Origin: Sipunculus nudus
Lineage: Eukaryota > Annelida > Sipuncula > Golfingiida > Sipunculidae
DNA: 64,000 bases
NCBI GenBank assembly: GCA_026874595.1
Contig: CM049309.1
Span: 39,449,079 to 39,513,078, forward strand
Direction of reading: 5' to 3'
This document shows positions 38,624 through 50,703 of this stretch, in pieces (position 1 is the first letter of the stretch; each line of letters starts with the position of its first letter). The notes under the pieces were generated by a model. The model worked only from the letters and a program-made list of their open reading frames with translations, searched no databases and had not been told where the DNA came from. Both the position numbers and the translations under genes were made by a program.

Positions 38624-38999
38624 GATTGAGTCCTGAAAAGCTTAAGTTGGTCTTATGTCCATTATTATGTCTATTTCAAACTGAAGACTGCAATAGTGTT
38701 CTTCTACAAAATAATTGTTTCAATTATTACTTCTGTAACATTGCACAAAATTAATTTTAGTTAGCCTTTGTTCAAGTCTACTTGAATGATTTTTGGCAGA
38801 ATTTTTGGACCTTTAACAATGAAAGGACTGCATCTTTTATTATTCTAGATATTTTGATAAAAAGTTTATGAATATGTCAGCTTGAAAAACAGGCATTTTA
38901 GACAAAGTCTTTCAGTATGTGTAAACAGATTTACCAACAGGCCAAGATTGTGTCTGCATCTATAAATAAGTTGGGAAACTGCCAACTGTTTCAGATTTG

Positions 39000-39510
39000 G
39001 CAACAGATCAAGAGTTCATTCAGTGCAGCCAGATATAGGTCAAGAGTTCAATCAGTGCAGCCAAGCACAAGGCATGTGATCACCTCATGGGTGACATGTG
39101 ATCTACTCATGGGTGTCATGCCCCTCAGGCCTGCATGTGGAGCCAATCTGTGAGCTTATGCAATGGTGTGGCTACTATTTCAGATTTGGCAACAGGCCAA
39201 AGGTCAGTCTGGATCTATTTATGGCTTTTGCAGACTGCCAACTGTATCAGATTAGGCAACAGGTCAAGAGTTCACTCAGTGCAGCCAGGTATAGGTCAGG
39301 AAGTCACTCAGTGCAGTAGCTGAATTCTATTTATAGCCTTGGCAGACTGCCCACTGCATCAAATTTGACACCAAAGTTCAGCCTGGATCTGTTTATAGCT
39401 TTATGCAACAGGTCAAGAGTTCACTCAGTGCAGCCAGGTACAGGTCAAAAGTTCATTCAGTCTAGCCAGGTGCAGGTCATGGGTTCACTCAGTGCAGTAG
39501 CCTGAGCTAG
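39000..39510 (+). repeat. Tandem units in family A
   Basis: Units containing GCAACAGGTCAAGAGTTCA, CTCAGTGCAGCCAGGTATAGGTCA and GGCAGACTGCCAACTG recur, and again at 53600-53960 and inverted at 48360-48680. Confidence 0.7.
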
Positions 39511-39998
39511 CAGTTTGTCACAGTTCTCTCGGGGCAACTGGCTTTCTCACCTAAGACTGGTCAGCCCCATGCATCAGACTCAAGGTAAGTTAGATGTATT
39601 GGCCTGATATCTTGGCCTGTCTATGTGTCTTTGATGGCTTTCTCGTTCACAAGACAGGTGTCGCCACCTACAATGACTTTGCACAATGTATGTGCCTGCT
39701 TATTCCTCCAGAGGAATTTGATATATCAGCCTGAAATTGGGCATATCTGTACATATTGTAAAGCTTTGTCATATACAAGACTGGTGGCGCTACTTACAAA
39801 AATTTTTGCACAGTGTATGTCCCTGCTTATCTCTCAGGAGGGGATATCAGCCTGAAATCGGGCACATGTATATATCTCTGATATCTTCGTCCAATACAAA
39901 ACATGTAGGTCTACTTGAAAAGTAATGGCCCAGCATTGAAGCATTATACCTGGTGTATAAACCATTGCACAGGTTCGCATTAGGCCTGTAGCCCTTGT

Positions 39999-40505
39999 TA
40001 TTGAGTATTTCGGATTATTTTAAGCTTTACGGTTTATAGTTTAATGTATTTCTTCAGCCGGGTCAGAGGTCAGCCGGACCCGCCCGGAACTCGACTTGTA
40101 GCGGGGTTCTGATTGACTGTTAGAACTGCACGGAGCGGGTTGACCAGCGCCGGCTGGAAACTAGCCGTGACAACCCGACTCAGTAGGCAATGAAAATTTG
40201 GCTGCTTAACCTACTTGAGTCTTGATACAAGCAATATCGAGGAATGCATCGCAATGGTCTTCCATCGTGTTGCATTCATATCGTTTAAACAGAGCATAAT
40301 CTTAACATTATGCTACGAATGATGCATTAATCAAAGAGAAAATACATGTGAACTCGCAACCGAAACTGAATTCACGTCACTGTGGTTACGAGTCATTTCC
40401 TGTATCGCGTACAAGTTGGCTGCACACAATATCCCATGCAAGCCATGCTTGTATTCATTTACATTCATTGTAACTTACTTTTTTCAAATCAATTTAATAA
40501 TGTAT
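39999..40505. other. No gene recognised
   Basis: A GC-richer patch (40060-40180, GGGTCAGAGGTCAGCCGG) sits between family A and the SDR-2 block. Confidence 0.4.
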
Positions 40506-40984
40506 TAAAATATTGCCGAGGTTCTAAGGGTACCCCACTATATGGGACACACAATAGAATTATGTATTCCATGCAGCCGCGAAGGCAGAGTGCGTTAGAA
40601 TGGATATACAACTGGTCAAAGACACTTAACAATATGTTTCGAATTAAATTTTGTCGCAATATAAATTCAAAATAAGAAACATACGTGAAATGCATCAAGG
40701 AACACCTGCCACTATATACGATGTATATTAAGGACTGAAGGTGTTTTTGTGGAGCACTTTTAAATATGAAGTGGTATTTAATAACCTGTGACATGGATAG
40801 GTTGTTGAACAAAAGAAGATATTTACATAAAGCTTTGCCAAGGAAATATGTCAAAAAGTTAAGACTCTCCGCCTTTGGATACAGAGCTTATACATTAACG
40901 GCGCAACTAGAAATAAGATTACCTTACTTTTGAAGATACACGTTTACAGCTGATCGATGTATGACCCTGTTAAACTCATTTTGA

Positions 40985-41037
40985 TTCAGATAAGTGTCCT
41001 TTGTACGCATTATCATTCTTGTTTACCCGATATAGCG

Positions 41038-41088
<51 letters not shown>

Positions 41089-41149
41089 GATAGTATATCA
41101 CAGATCTATCGAGCTACACTCACCAGCTCATCAAATATCCAATTGCACA
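40985..41149 (+). promoter_or_regulatory. 5' leader / proximal promoter of SDR-2 with TA expansion
   Basis: Same sequence as the SDR-1 leader, but about 41043-41085 is an uninterrupted TA dinucleotide run placed where SDR-1 has only a short TCTATGTAGATAG. The run lies about 65-107 nt upstream of the start codon, so it is in the 5' UTR or core promoter. Confidence 0.5.
41043..41085. repeat. (TA)n microsatellite upstream of SDR-2
   Basis: Uninterrupted TA run, absent from the SDR-1 leader. Confidence 0.95.
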
Positions 41150-44100
41150 ATGGCACTGGTACTTTTAGCAGCGTTTCTCCTGTCTATCTATGTTACCTAC
41201 AGGTTTGTAGATTACCTGTACCGGTCTCCCCGTTTGTGTACAGACAACAGATCTATACTGATCACGGGTTGCGACAGCGGCTTCGGACATAAACTTGCGC
41301 GTCGTCTGGATTCCCTTGGATGCAACGTTTTCGCCGCATGTCTGACGTCACAGGGAGAAGAGCTCCTGAAGAAGGAGGCATCATCCAGATTGGTCACTAT
41401 ACACCTGGATGTGACGAAACATGATGACGTCACCAGGGTGTACAACACCGTCAAAAATAAGCTGGCTTGCAGAGGTGGGTTACACTTAAAAAGACAGAGA
41501 CTCAGGTCCGATCGGAAACCCATAATTTTATTAAATAGTGGCCCATGGGCCATGACGCTCAGCTGAATTCAATGAATGTTGAACAATGAGCAAAATGACT
41601 GCCAGAGTGCTAAAAAATAATGAATTTTATGAAGAGTCCTTAGAAATGTCTGGTTTTCGAGAAAACTCTCCAAGACGAATTGACATGCCAAATTTCAGAC
41701 CATATCTTGAACCACTCCTAAGATATGAGCAATTTTCATCCAGACCACATGTATACATAGATGCCACTGGAAAACTATTGCAGATGGCACCACCAGTCTT
41801 GAGTACGAGATGGAGGAGTCCAAGATCTAGGGGTATGTACCAATTCAGGCCAATATGGCAAATCACTCCTGAGAAAAGGGCATTTATTTATTCTACAAAA
41901 CTGGGAAAGTATGTGGCGCCACCTGTCTGGTTTATGAGAAAACTTTCCAAGATGAATGGACATGCCAGATTTCAGACCAATATCCTGAACCATTCCTGAG
42001 ATATTAGCAATTTTCACCAATAGCAAACACACCGATGGACGCCACGAGAATACAACTGCAGACGGCGCCACCAGTCTTGTTACGAGATGTAAGTGTTGAA
42101 GATCTATGAACATGCACAATTACAACCCAATACATTGAAGAACCACTAAGACGAACATATGGCATATGCACAGATGGACAATTCGCAAACCTGTCGCAAT
42201 TATGAGATGGAAAGATCCAAGATCTATGGACATGCAAACTTTCAGCACAATACATTGAGCCATTCCTGAGATATGGGCTGTTATTAAAAGACACCCAGAA
42301 TCGTACTGCACAGAAAGGATAACTGGTGGTGCCATCTGTCTTTGTTAGGCACAACAACATAGGTGAAGGAACAACTATGCTGGGTTTCGGGAAGATTGGA
42401 CCAAGGGTCTTAGAGGAGTTCTCTGGAAACTAACACGGAGTTTTTGTATCACAATTTTAATCATTCTGGGGGATAGCTCGGAGGATATGGGTTACAGAGA
42501 CCGTTTTTCGGATTTCAATAAAGACTTTTCTGTGAACCTCCTTTGATGTCAAGTTAGAAGATTCAAGGTCAATGGGTTACAAATTGTGCCCTGTCAATAG
42601 ATGACTGCTTCTTGTAAGGTATCAAAAAAAAAAAAAAAAAAAAAGAGAGAAAAAAAAATCGTAAAAATTAGAATAAATACAGGTGGCACCTACAGTTTAC
42701 AAGAACTGATGGAACACTCCATGACCAATGTTCATGCAAAGAATCATGGTGATCAATGCATTAGTTATTCAGATACTTTAACTTTTGTATCAAATGTTTT
42801 ACTATTCTTTTTTACTATTCCTTTATAGCTCAAAGGAAATGGGTAACAGAGACCTAATTTCAGGTTTCCACAGAGACTTTTCATGGGCCTCTCTGCATGT
42901 CAAGTAAGAAGATTCAAAGTTCAGTGGTTATGATTTGTGCCCTGTTGACAGATGACAGCTTCTTTGAAAGTATCAAAAATAGAGAAAACAATTCGTAAAT
43001 GTTAGAAAAAGTACAGGTGGCGCCACCAGTTTGCAGGGACTGATGATATACTCCATGATCAATATTCATACAAAAAATCGTGGATATCGAGGCAGTAGTT
43101 ATTCAGATACTTGTGCTTTTATATCAAATCTTTGATTATTCTGGGGGGTACTTACGAGACCCATAGCTCTGAGAGTATGGGCAACAGAGACTTAATTTCA
43201 GGTTTCCAAGGAGATTTTTCATGGACCTTTCTGGATGTTACGTTTGAAGGTTCCAGGTCCAGTGGTTACGATTTGTGCCCTGTTAACGGACGGCCAGACG
43301 GCCGGACGGCCCTTACAGACGACGGACAAAGGGTGATCGCTATAGCTCAGATGACTTACAGTCTGATCATCACGATGTTGTTTCTTTTGACATAAATAAA
43401 ACGCTCTAATCTGCGGATACTTTAAACATTTATTGAACGTTAAACTGTGTGAATACCCTTACATAATATCACTTGACATTTGTTTGGTAGTCTTATGGCC
43501 ACTTCTTTTCACTGTGACAGGTTTGTGGGGCCTCGTCAATAATGCTGGTATTGCTACTCCGGTAGTACCTGTGGAATTCACAACAGCTGATACATATCGT
43601 TCCGTTATGGATGTGAATCTGCTTGGGCTGATAGACATGACCTTGACCTTCCTACCTTTGATCAGACGCACCGGCGGCCGGATTGTAAACGTTTCAAGTA
43701 TTTTCGGTCGGATTGGCGCTCCAGGTGGAGCTGCTTACAGTGTCTCCAAATATGGCATCGAGGCTTTCTCTGATTGTATGCGGCACGTATATCCTTTTGG
43801 TGAAATGAATAATTATTATTTTTATTATTTTTATTACAAGAAGAAGAAGAAGAAAGGCGTATACTCAGTAAAATTATAAATGAAGTCAAAACCGTAAACA
43901 TTGATGCAATGATTGACAAAGCAATGCATTTTATGATATAACAAGGATGGACATATTTAAGTGTTGCATCGAAATACTATATAACCACGCAAGGTCGTAA
44001 TAAGGAAACTATCTTAAAACAAATCCGTCGCTCATACCATCACTTATCTATCATATACTAGTACCTTGTAACTTGAAGTGAGGAAATCCATAGTTACCCG

Positions 44101-44976
44101 AAACTGTTCCTAATAATCCCGTGTAAGTTTGAATGTGTATATGGCTTTACGGGTATATGCATGGTCCCTTGTTTTACATGGTAATAAATCCTATAGTTTT
44201 ATTATTACCTTTACAGGAGGGAGCTAATTCGAGCGGGTCTCCACGTAGCCATTTTGGAACCAGGATTTTTCAAAACGGAAATATCATCTTTAAAGGAAAC
44301 GAAGCGCTCGATGGAGGCCATGTTCAACAGAATGGACACAAAGCTGAAGGAAGCGTGCGGCCCCGAATACTTACAACGAGGTACGGTAGTTTTTCGAGAA
44401 TTTTAATTAATAAGCAATATCATGTGTATTTGTTCTAAATGTACAAGGCAAAATATATATGGCTAAGTTCAAATGATAACTTGATCCCCTCTCCAAAATA
44501 AGAGGTCAGCACATTTAGGACTGTTAAACAATCAGTTCCCTAAAGTTATATATGTAGGCTTTTTTATGATAATAATACTTAGATAAATGAAATATGGATA
44601 ATTTTTGTGCATTAACTCGCCTCAAAAGCTTGTCATTTTAGCATATATAGTATACATCTCGTAATATATAAAGTGTATGAAGATTTTTCAATGTTCAAAT
44701 ATTTCATTTTTAGGAACAAGTTGTTTTTAATTTTGAACAGCTATCCAATTAGAGGAAGAATTTGTTACCACTGTTCCATCCCCTGATATTCACCTGGTGA
44801 CGGACGCTATGGAGCATGCACTGCTTGCCTTTCATCCACGTGCACGTTACGTCATCGGTCACGATGCACGATTCAAGTGGATTCCGCTGTCATGGTTACC
44901 GGAATGGATGTCGGACAAATATCTTCAAGCATATCAACCAGAGCCCGTGCCCGAGTCATTTTATTATGAAAATTAA
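41150..44976 (+). CDS. SDR-2: tandem paralog of the SDR9C-like dehydrogenase, 4 exons
   Basis: Exons 41150-41474, 43521-43782, 44217-44380 and 44741-44976 have exactly the same lengths and phases as SDR-1 (325, 262, 164, 236 nt) and encode 328 aa without interruption. The cofactor (TGCDSGFG), NNAG, Asn/Ser/Tyr/Lys and N-terminal anchor features are all kept. I count 14 amino-acid differences from SDR-1, none in catalytic motifs; they include I12S in the anchor, G107C at the end of exon 1 and V121T/R123V/F134Y after the NNAG motif. Intron 1 is 2046 nt instead of 224 because of a 1.8 kb repeat insertion. Intron 2 again begins GCACGT (GC-AG). AATAAA lies at 45019-45024. A (TA)n tract absent from SDR-1 sits about 60-110 nt upstream of the ATG. 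The role is inferred to match SDR-1 (membrane-bound NAD-dependent retinol or steroid dehydrogenase); expression of either copy cannot be judged from sequence. Confidence 0.93.
41536..43362 (-). mobile_element. Repeat family B-like insertion in SDR-2 intron 1
   Basis: On the minus strand it starts near CTGTAAGTCATCTGAGCTATAG with CCGTCCGGCCGTCTGGCCG, and ends CAGCTGAGCGTCATGGCCCATGGGCC. It is absent from the otherwise alignable SDR-1 intron (17139-17362). It contains three imperfect units of about 330 bp (about 42480, 42840, 43170) and several units of about 130-200 bp with GGCGCCACC-like cores (41590-42360). The ORFs in it have no family resemblance and look like chance readings of tandem repeats. 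Confidence 0.75.
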
Positions 44977-46055
44977 TGCTAATGACATTTTCATATTTTA
45001 ATAAAAGCTAATTTACAAAATAAATGAATTCCAACTAGACTGAACAATTATATGTTATATACTTTGTTTGAGTACATTGGCTAATGTACATTCTTTAGTG
45101 GTCGAAGGCAAAAAATATGATTGCACCGCTAATAGAAGCTAATACTAAGATATGTCTCGATTTGCCAGTCTCAAAATAATCATTTAACTTGACATAAATA
45201 AAAAAAATATGTTTGATTGATAAAGCTGTCTATATAGATCAACATGCGGAGCAAATTTCAAGGCAGCTAGTGAAAATTTATTGGAAAACGTGTTTTTTTG
45301 TATGAATTTGTACTCCAAAAAATCCGATGATTAGTTACATTCTTGGAAATCTCTTTGCCCCAACCTTATAATTTTTTTTTCTGATGAATGGGTATAATTT
45401 CAATTTGATTGCAATATGTACGTCTGCATCTCTTAAAGTCTGACACTCCCTTGTCTGTCTCATACTTAACAAATCAAATAGTAGACAATTTAGGAAACAC
45501 ATGCTGAGAGAGAGAAACACAACTTTTGGAAATTTTCCTAAATACTAAATCGGTGCATAATGAATGATAATATTATGGTGACATCACCAATTTTGTTTAT
45601 CTCTTCATTTGATACAAAACCAATTAGCTTACATAGTGTTATTTTAAATGTATAGACCATGTTAGAATTGCCGAAATGTGACTCAGATATACAGGTATAG
45701 GTATAAACCATAAAACCCGTATAGGTATAGCACCTCTAGACTCATGTAATATACACAATTCTCCATCATGAATAAACACACAAGGTTTTATTTATATTAT
45801 CATGAGTCCACTCCCGAACTAAAAATGGAGCAATTTTTTAAGACTTTAGACATAGTAGCCTCTTTTGCTCCCTGAAACTGTGGTTCACTGTTCTGCAGGT
45901 GCTTGTATGCACATGTAGGGCAAGAGGTAAGCAATGTAAGAATACATTGGTAGTAATTCAAATTGTAAATGTTAAACTCTGCAGTGCGGCATTTCAAATT
46001 GGTAATTTTACTTGTCAACCAGGGCTTATACATTATAATAAACAACATTTCATCA

Positions 46056-46730
46056 CATTTAGCTCAGCTGACTGAAAGTTATCTTAGCTACAGCGAACCC
46101 TCTTTGTCTGTCCGTCCTTCCGTTAACAGGGCACAAATCGTAACCACTCGACCTGGATCTTCTTACTAGACATCCAGGGAGGTCCACAAAAAATCTCCTT
46201 GGAAATCTAAAATAATAAGGTCTCTGTTACCCATATCCTCCAAGCTTTCGGCTCGTAAATACCCCCCAGAATAATTAAAAATATGATACGAAAGCTCCAG
46301 TATATGAATAACAAATGCATTGATCATCATGATTGTTTGCATGCATATTGATCATGGACTGTTTCAATGGTTCCTAAAGACTAAAGGCGGCACCTTTATT
46401 TTTTTACAATTTTGTTACGCATTTTATGCTGTAGTTTTTAGACCTGTCACCCAAACTGTAACCATTAGACCTAGAATCATGTATCTGTACATCCAGGGAT
46501 GTACATCCATCATAGTGACCTATATTCTGCAAGATAAGTGAAAGAACATGATTTGCGCATCCTAAAGGATAGATTTGCAAAAAAAAATCTTGAAAACCTG
46601 AAATAATGTCACTGGGAACTAAATTCTGCAAGCTGTGTGAAAGAATATGAATTTAACACTCTATTAGTCAGGTGGGCACAAATGGAAGCAGCTGGATGTA
46701 GAATAAGATCCCTGTAACCTATATCTAAGG
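46056..46730 (+). mobile_element. Repeat family B copy, 3' truncated
   Basis: It begins TTTAGCTCAGCTGACTGAAAGTTATC and GTCTGTCCGTCC exactly where the SDR-2 block stops matching SDR-1. The interior resembles the repeat in SDR-2 intron 1. The right end is unclear before D2 (46.93 kb). Confidence 0.5.
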
Positions 46731-46929
46731 TCTTTTGGCAAAATGCATGATTTTGAGCACACTAGGAGTCATGTTACCGTTCCTTGAATACCTAAGATAT
46801 TTATTCTGGAACTGTTGAGAAGCATTTAACAATTTAAGACGTGCATTCGCTTTTCTTGTGTAACCTGGAGACAGCTCTGTTTTTAATTGCATAATCCCCA
46901 CCAGGATATAAAACAGATGGAAATTAATA

Positions 46930-47899
46930 TCCAGAGGTTCAGAATTAGGTTCAAGGGTTAAGTTTGTTAGAATCATGACATCTGCTGGTGTTATGGATGG
47001 TCCATGGGTTGATTGAAAGAATATAATTGTTGATTTTGAAGATTTGACTGTATACTTTTCAAAATATATGATGAATTTCTTTTGTATACTTTTCCCTGTC
47101 AATTTAAGGAATATGAGTTCTTTGGTCATGATAAAATTTAAATTTCAGCTGCATATAGAAAGCGTAGTAAGAAGCCTTATGTAAAAGAATGTTCAGAATT
47201 TCACTGACTTCATTTATAGCCGACTTGAATCAACCAGGAAACAATTTTGATTCTAAACAATTTTTGGTAAGTGATACAATGGTTGTATATTTTGGTTTTG
47301 TTTAGTGATACAATTTGAAATACATGGTAATTTGGAAAGTGATCTGTGCAGTATGATAGAAGGTATCAGAATATTCTTATTGTGATAAAGTTGCTTTAGA
47401 ACAGTTATGTCTGGTAGACACTGGTTAGTGTGGTCACTAGTTAGTGGGTATTCTTTCTTTAGTCTTTAATCGTATCAATTCTTACTTTTTCATGGAGGCG
47501 AGTCTCTCTGACATTTTTCTTCCTTTTTTATCAGCTTTGATTTGGTCCTGAATACTTATATGTTACATCGCCTTGTATCGACCTTGATTATGAAGTTTAC
47601 CAGTTTGTATTTCGCCTTTTCTTCCTCTATTTTGATACGGAGGTTTTCTATGGGCCAAGGCTTCAGCTTTTGTCGTGTCCAGTTGATAAATACTAAAATT
47701 ATGCTTTGCAATTATATTTTCTTTATATGTTCATTAGTTGTGTTAAAATAAATCAGGGTATTTAAATTTTAACTCTAGTGTATGTTTGTTGCATGTAAGA
47801 AATGCGTAGCAGTTTATGAATCCGTCTAATGAATAAAATATGGTATTTGTTGCTGACAATACCACCAGCAGGCCATGGACCTATCCTTAAAAAAATAAT
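46930..47899 (+). repeat. Segmental block D2
   Basis: Counterpart of D1 downstream of SDR-2. It is cut at CCATGGACCTATCCTT by the outer family-A element. No recognisable gene. Confidence 0.7.
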
Positions 47900-48686
47900 A
47901 CAAGGCCTACAGGCCTAATGCGAACCGGTGCAATGGTTTATTCACCAGGTATTATGCTTCAGTGCTGGGCCATTACTTTTCAAGTAGGCCTACATGTCTT
48001 GTATACGACGAAGGTATCAGAGATGTATACATATGCCCAATTTTAGGCTGCTATCCCCTCCTGAGAAATAAGCAGGGACACACACTGTGCAAAAATTATT
48101 GTAGGTGTTGCCACGAGTCTTGTTTACGACAAAGCTTTACAATATGTATTAATTTGCCTATTTTCAGGCTGATATATCAAATTCCTCTGGAAATATAAGC
48201 AGGCACATACACTGTGCAAATGTCACAGTAGATGGCGACACCTGTCTTGTGAACGAGAAAGCCATCAAAGACGCATAGACAGGTCAAAATATCAGGGCAA
48301 TACATCGAACTTCTCGACCAGGCTTTGGTGAGAAAGGTAGTTGCCCCGGGTGAACTGTGACAAATTGCTGGCTCAAGCTAATGCACTGGGTGTACTCTTG
48401 ACCTGCACCTGGCTAGACCGAGTGAACTTTTGACCTGTATCTGGCTGCACTGAGTGAACTTTTGACCTGTTGCATAATCTGACACAGTTGGCAGTCTGAC
48501 AAAGCTATAAATAGAACCCAGCCACTGCACTGAGTGAACTCTTGACCTATACCTGGCTGCACTGAGTGAACTCTTGCCCTGTTACCTAATCTGATACAGT
48601 TGCCAGTCTGCCAAAGCTATAAATAGATCAAGGCTGACCTTTGGCTTGTTGCAAAATCTGAAATATTTGGCAGTCTGTCAAGCTAT

Positions 48687-49284
48687 TGTTACGGAACCTA
48701 ATATAAACAGGTCACGTATGCGTGATGAACACAAATTTTGTAATGGAGATAAAAAAAATAGATTCTAGAACTAGGCAGCGTGGAATGTCTAGGGGAATGA
48801 ATAAAGAAGTCAGTGGTTTTTTGTTAACAAATACCCATAATTTATTCTGAAAACATTCCTAACATTACAATACACTACAATACAATCACACAGTAAAATA
48901 CACAAAGTGCACAGTACCTGGATACCACCACCGTCACAACGATAAGTTCTTTAAATGTATACTTTCGGAGAATGACAGTCAAGTGTAAAGCTCTTGTAAC
49001 AATCCAGAAAGTAAACTGAAGTCCAAAAGAAAATCTATAATTGCCGCACTCGTCGGATAAGGTCCCAGAAACTGACACACGCTTCTGCGTCCGCCAGAAA
49101 TCTTCTCTGCTGCTCTCTCCCGGGTTTAAACCACAGCCCCTTTATATACTCTTCACCCCAAGCCGAGAATTTTCCACTTCTCGAACAGTCTAAAAGATCT
49201 TACACAACACAGTAAACACGCGTTACAGGAATCATCTAGAAGAACATCGCTGTGTGTTCCCCTACATACAGAGCACCTGTAACA
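48687..49284 (-). repeat. 3' LTR of the Gmr1-like element (598 bp)
   Basis: Matches 58253-59041 in the same orientation, with TATA-like box 49141-49148 and AATAAA 48841-48846 on the minus strand. It is shorter because of a deletion near its outer end. Confidence 0.9.
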
Positions 49285-49296
49285 CTCCCCCTTCTG
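49285..49296 (-). other. Polypurine tract
   Basis: The minus strand reads CAGAAGGGGGAG directly before the TG of the 3' LTR, where plus-strand priming occurs in LTR elements. Confidence 0.75.
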
Positions 49297-49415
49297 AAAG
49301 AAAAAAGAAAGTTTTCTCGGAAAACTTTCTTTTTGCGATCACAATCACTAAATTTTTACAACAGCTCAAAAATCATCTTATTTCAACATAACATAAACAT
49401 CTGGTTTTCACCATT

Positions 49416-50007
49416 TCATAAACATCTCGATAAGCAATCAACAAGTACATTGTCTTTCCTTTTAATGTGTATGATATCAAGATTGTAATCCTGTAAGAAC
49501 AAACTCCATCTCAACAATCTTTGATTTTTACACATCAACTTGTTCATGAACGCGAGGGGATTGTGATCACTAAAGACAATGATAGGCCTGACTGATGAAG
49601 TAACATAAACTTCAAAATGTTGCAACGCCAAAACAAAGCCAAACATTCTTTTTCAATAGTGGAGTAGTTTTTCTGGTTTGCATTAAACTTTCTTGAGAAA
49701 TAACAAATTTGATGATGATATGCCATCATTGCCTTCTTGTAACAACACAGCACCAGCAGCAGTATCACTAGCATCTACAGCTAACTTAAAAGGTACAGAA
49801 AAGTCTGGAGCTGCTAAAACTGGTGAGCTTCGCAGAATTGCTTTCAAATTCTGAAATGCATTTTCACATTGAACATTCCATACAAACTTTTGTTTTTTCT
49901 TTAACAATTTAGTCAAAGGTTCAGCTACAGCAGCAAAATTTGGACAAAACTTCCTGTAGTATCCAACCATACCAAGAAAACGCATCATTTGCCTTCTGTT
50001 TTCTGGT
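49416..50007 (-). pseudogene. RNase H domain of the Gmr1-like element
   Basis: Overlapping minus-strand frames carry the connection segment (FLGMVGYYRKFCPNFA), LAVDASDTAAGAVLLQ with the first catalytic Asp, CYFSRKFNANQKNYSTIEKECLAL with the Glu, and FSDHNPLAFMN with the next Asp, ending at a CLSRCL-type terminus. Several frameshifts break it (near 50010, 49740 and 49650). It is followed by about 130 bp without coding features, then the polypurine tract. Confidence 0.85.
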
Positions 50008-50703
50008 CTAGGAAATGCAGAAATAGCACTTATTTTTAGCATCAACAGGTTTTACCTGACCCTGCCCTACAATGTGACCCAAAAATGTTACTTGCGCATG
50101 AAAAAACTCAGATTTTACTAAGTTGACGGTCAGACGTGCTTCACTGAGTCTTTCGAAGAGGTCGCGAAGAATTTGCAGATGTTTCTCCCAGGTATCGCTG
50201 TACACGATAAGGTCATCAATATATGCTTCGCAGCCCTGAATGTTCTTTACAACCATATGGATGAAGCGCTGGAACGTGGCTGGCGAGTTCTTCATGCCAA
50301 ACGGCATAACATTATACTGGTACAGTCCTTGCGGCGTCACAAATGCGGACACTTCTTTCGCTCGATCTGTCATCGGAACTTGCCAGAATCCTTTTAGCAA
50401 GTCAAACCAGGAGCTACCGAATCTATCAATACAATCATCAATCCTCGGAATCGGGAACATGTCAGTCTTGGTGACACAGTTCAGTTTTCGATAATATGTG
50501 CACATACGGTAACTTCCATCAGGTTTTGGCACAAGAATACATGGTGAACTCCAGTTACTGTTACTAGGTTCAATAAAATCATTGTCCAGCAAATATTGAA
50601 TCTCATCCTGTAGATACTTTTGCTTTTCAGGATTCAGTCTATATGGATGTTGCTCGACTGCGCTTGCCTCGCCAACATCGACGTCATGGCACAACATGTT
50701 AGT
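50008..50703 (-). pseudogene. Reverse transcriptase of the Gmr1-like element
   Basis: A 229-codon open stretch contains the fingers/palm motifs SPCILVPKPDGSYRMC, FDLLKGFWQVP, VTPQGLYQYNVMPFGMKNSPATFQR and the catalytic YIDD box (CEAYIDDLIVYSD), then FLGHIVGQG. A few codons are missing before FDLLKGFW compared with the usual Ty3/gypsy pattern, which removes part of the first catalytic motif. It follows integrase and precedes RNase H. It is the best-conserved part of the element and clearly groups with Ty3/gypsy rather than Ty1/copia by motif. Confidence 0.9.

Larger units (their letters stand above)
35155..39998 (+). mobile_element. Repeat family A copy between S2 and SDR-2, with nested family-B element
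   Basis: The 5' end is TTTTAGCGAACCTGTGAGCTTATGCGATGG and the 3' end is CACAGGTTCGCATTAGGCCTG...CCCTTGTT. A family-B copy (36239-38623) splits it. The right part holds tandem units of about 80 bp (39000-39500). It separates S2 from the SDR-2 block, whereas S1 and SDR-1 lie close together. No coding capacity was seen. Confidence 0.7.
40505..46055 (+). repeat. Segmental duplication block carrying SDR-2 (copy 2)
   Basis: Aligns with 16130-19945. The extra length is due to the insertion in intron 1 and the TA run. Similarity stops at about 46055, where a family-B repeat (TTTAGCTCAGCTGA) begins. The 45000-46055 part holds no recognisable gene. Confidence 0.85.

Noticed and set aside
41586-42360. 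ORFs of 114-137 codons on both strands in SDR-2 intron 1
   Set aside because: They lie in tandem repeat units of the inserted element, overlap on opposite strands and have no family motifs.
44133-44438. Alternative frame across SDR-2 exon 3 (GANSSGSPRSHFGTR...)
   Set aside because: It is open only by chance. The frame giving RELIRAGLHVAILEPGFF matches the SDR family and is the one kept in both copies.
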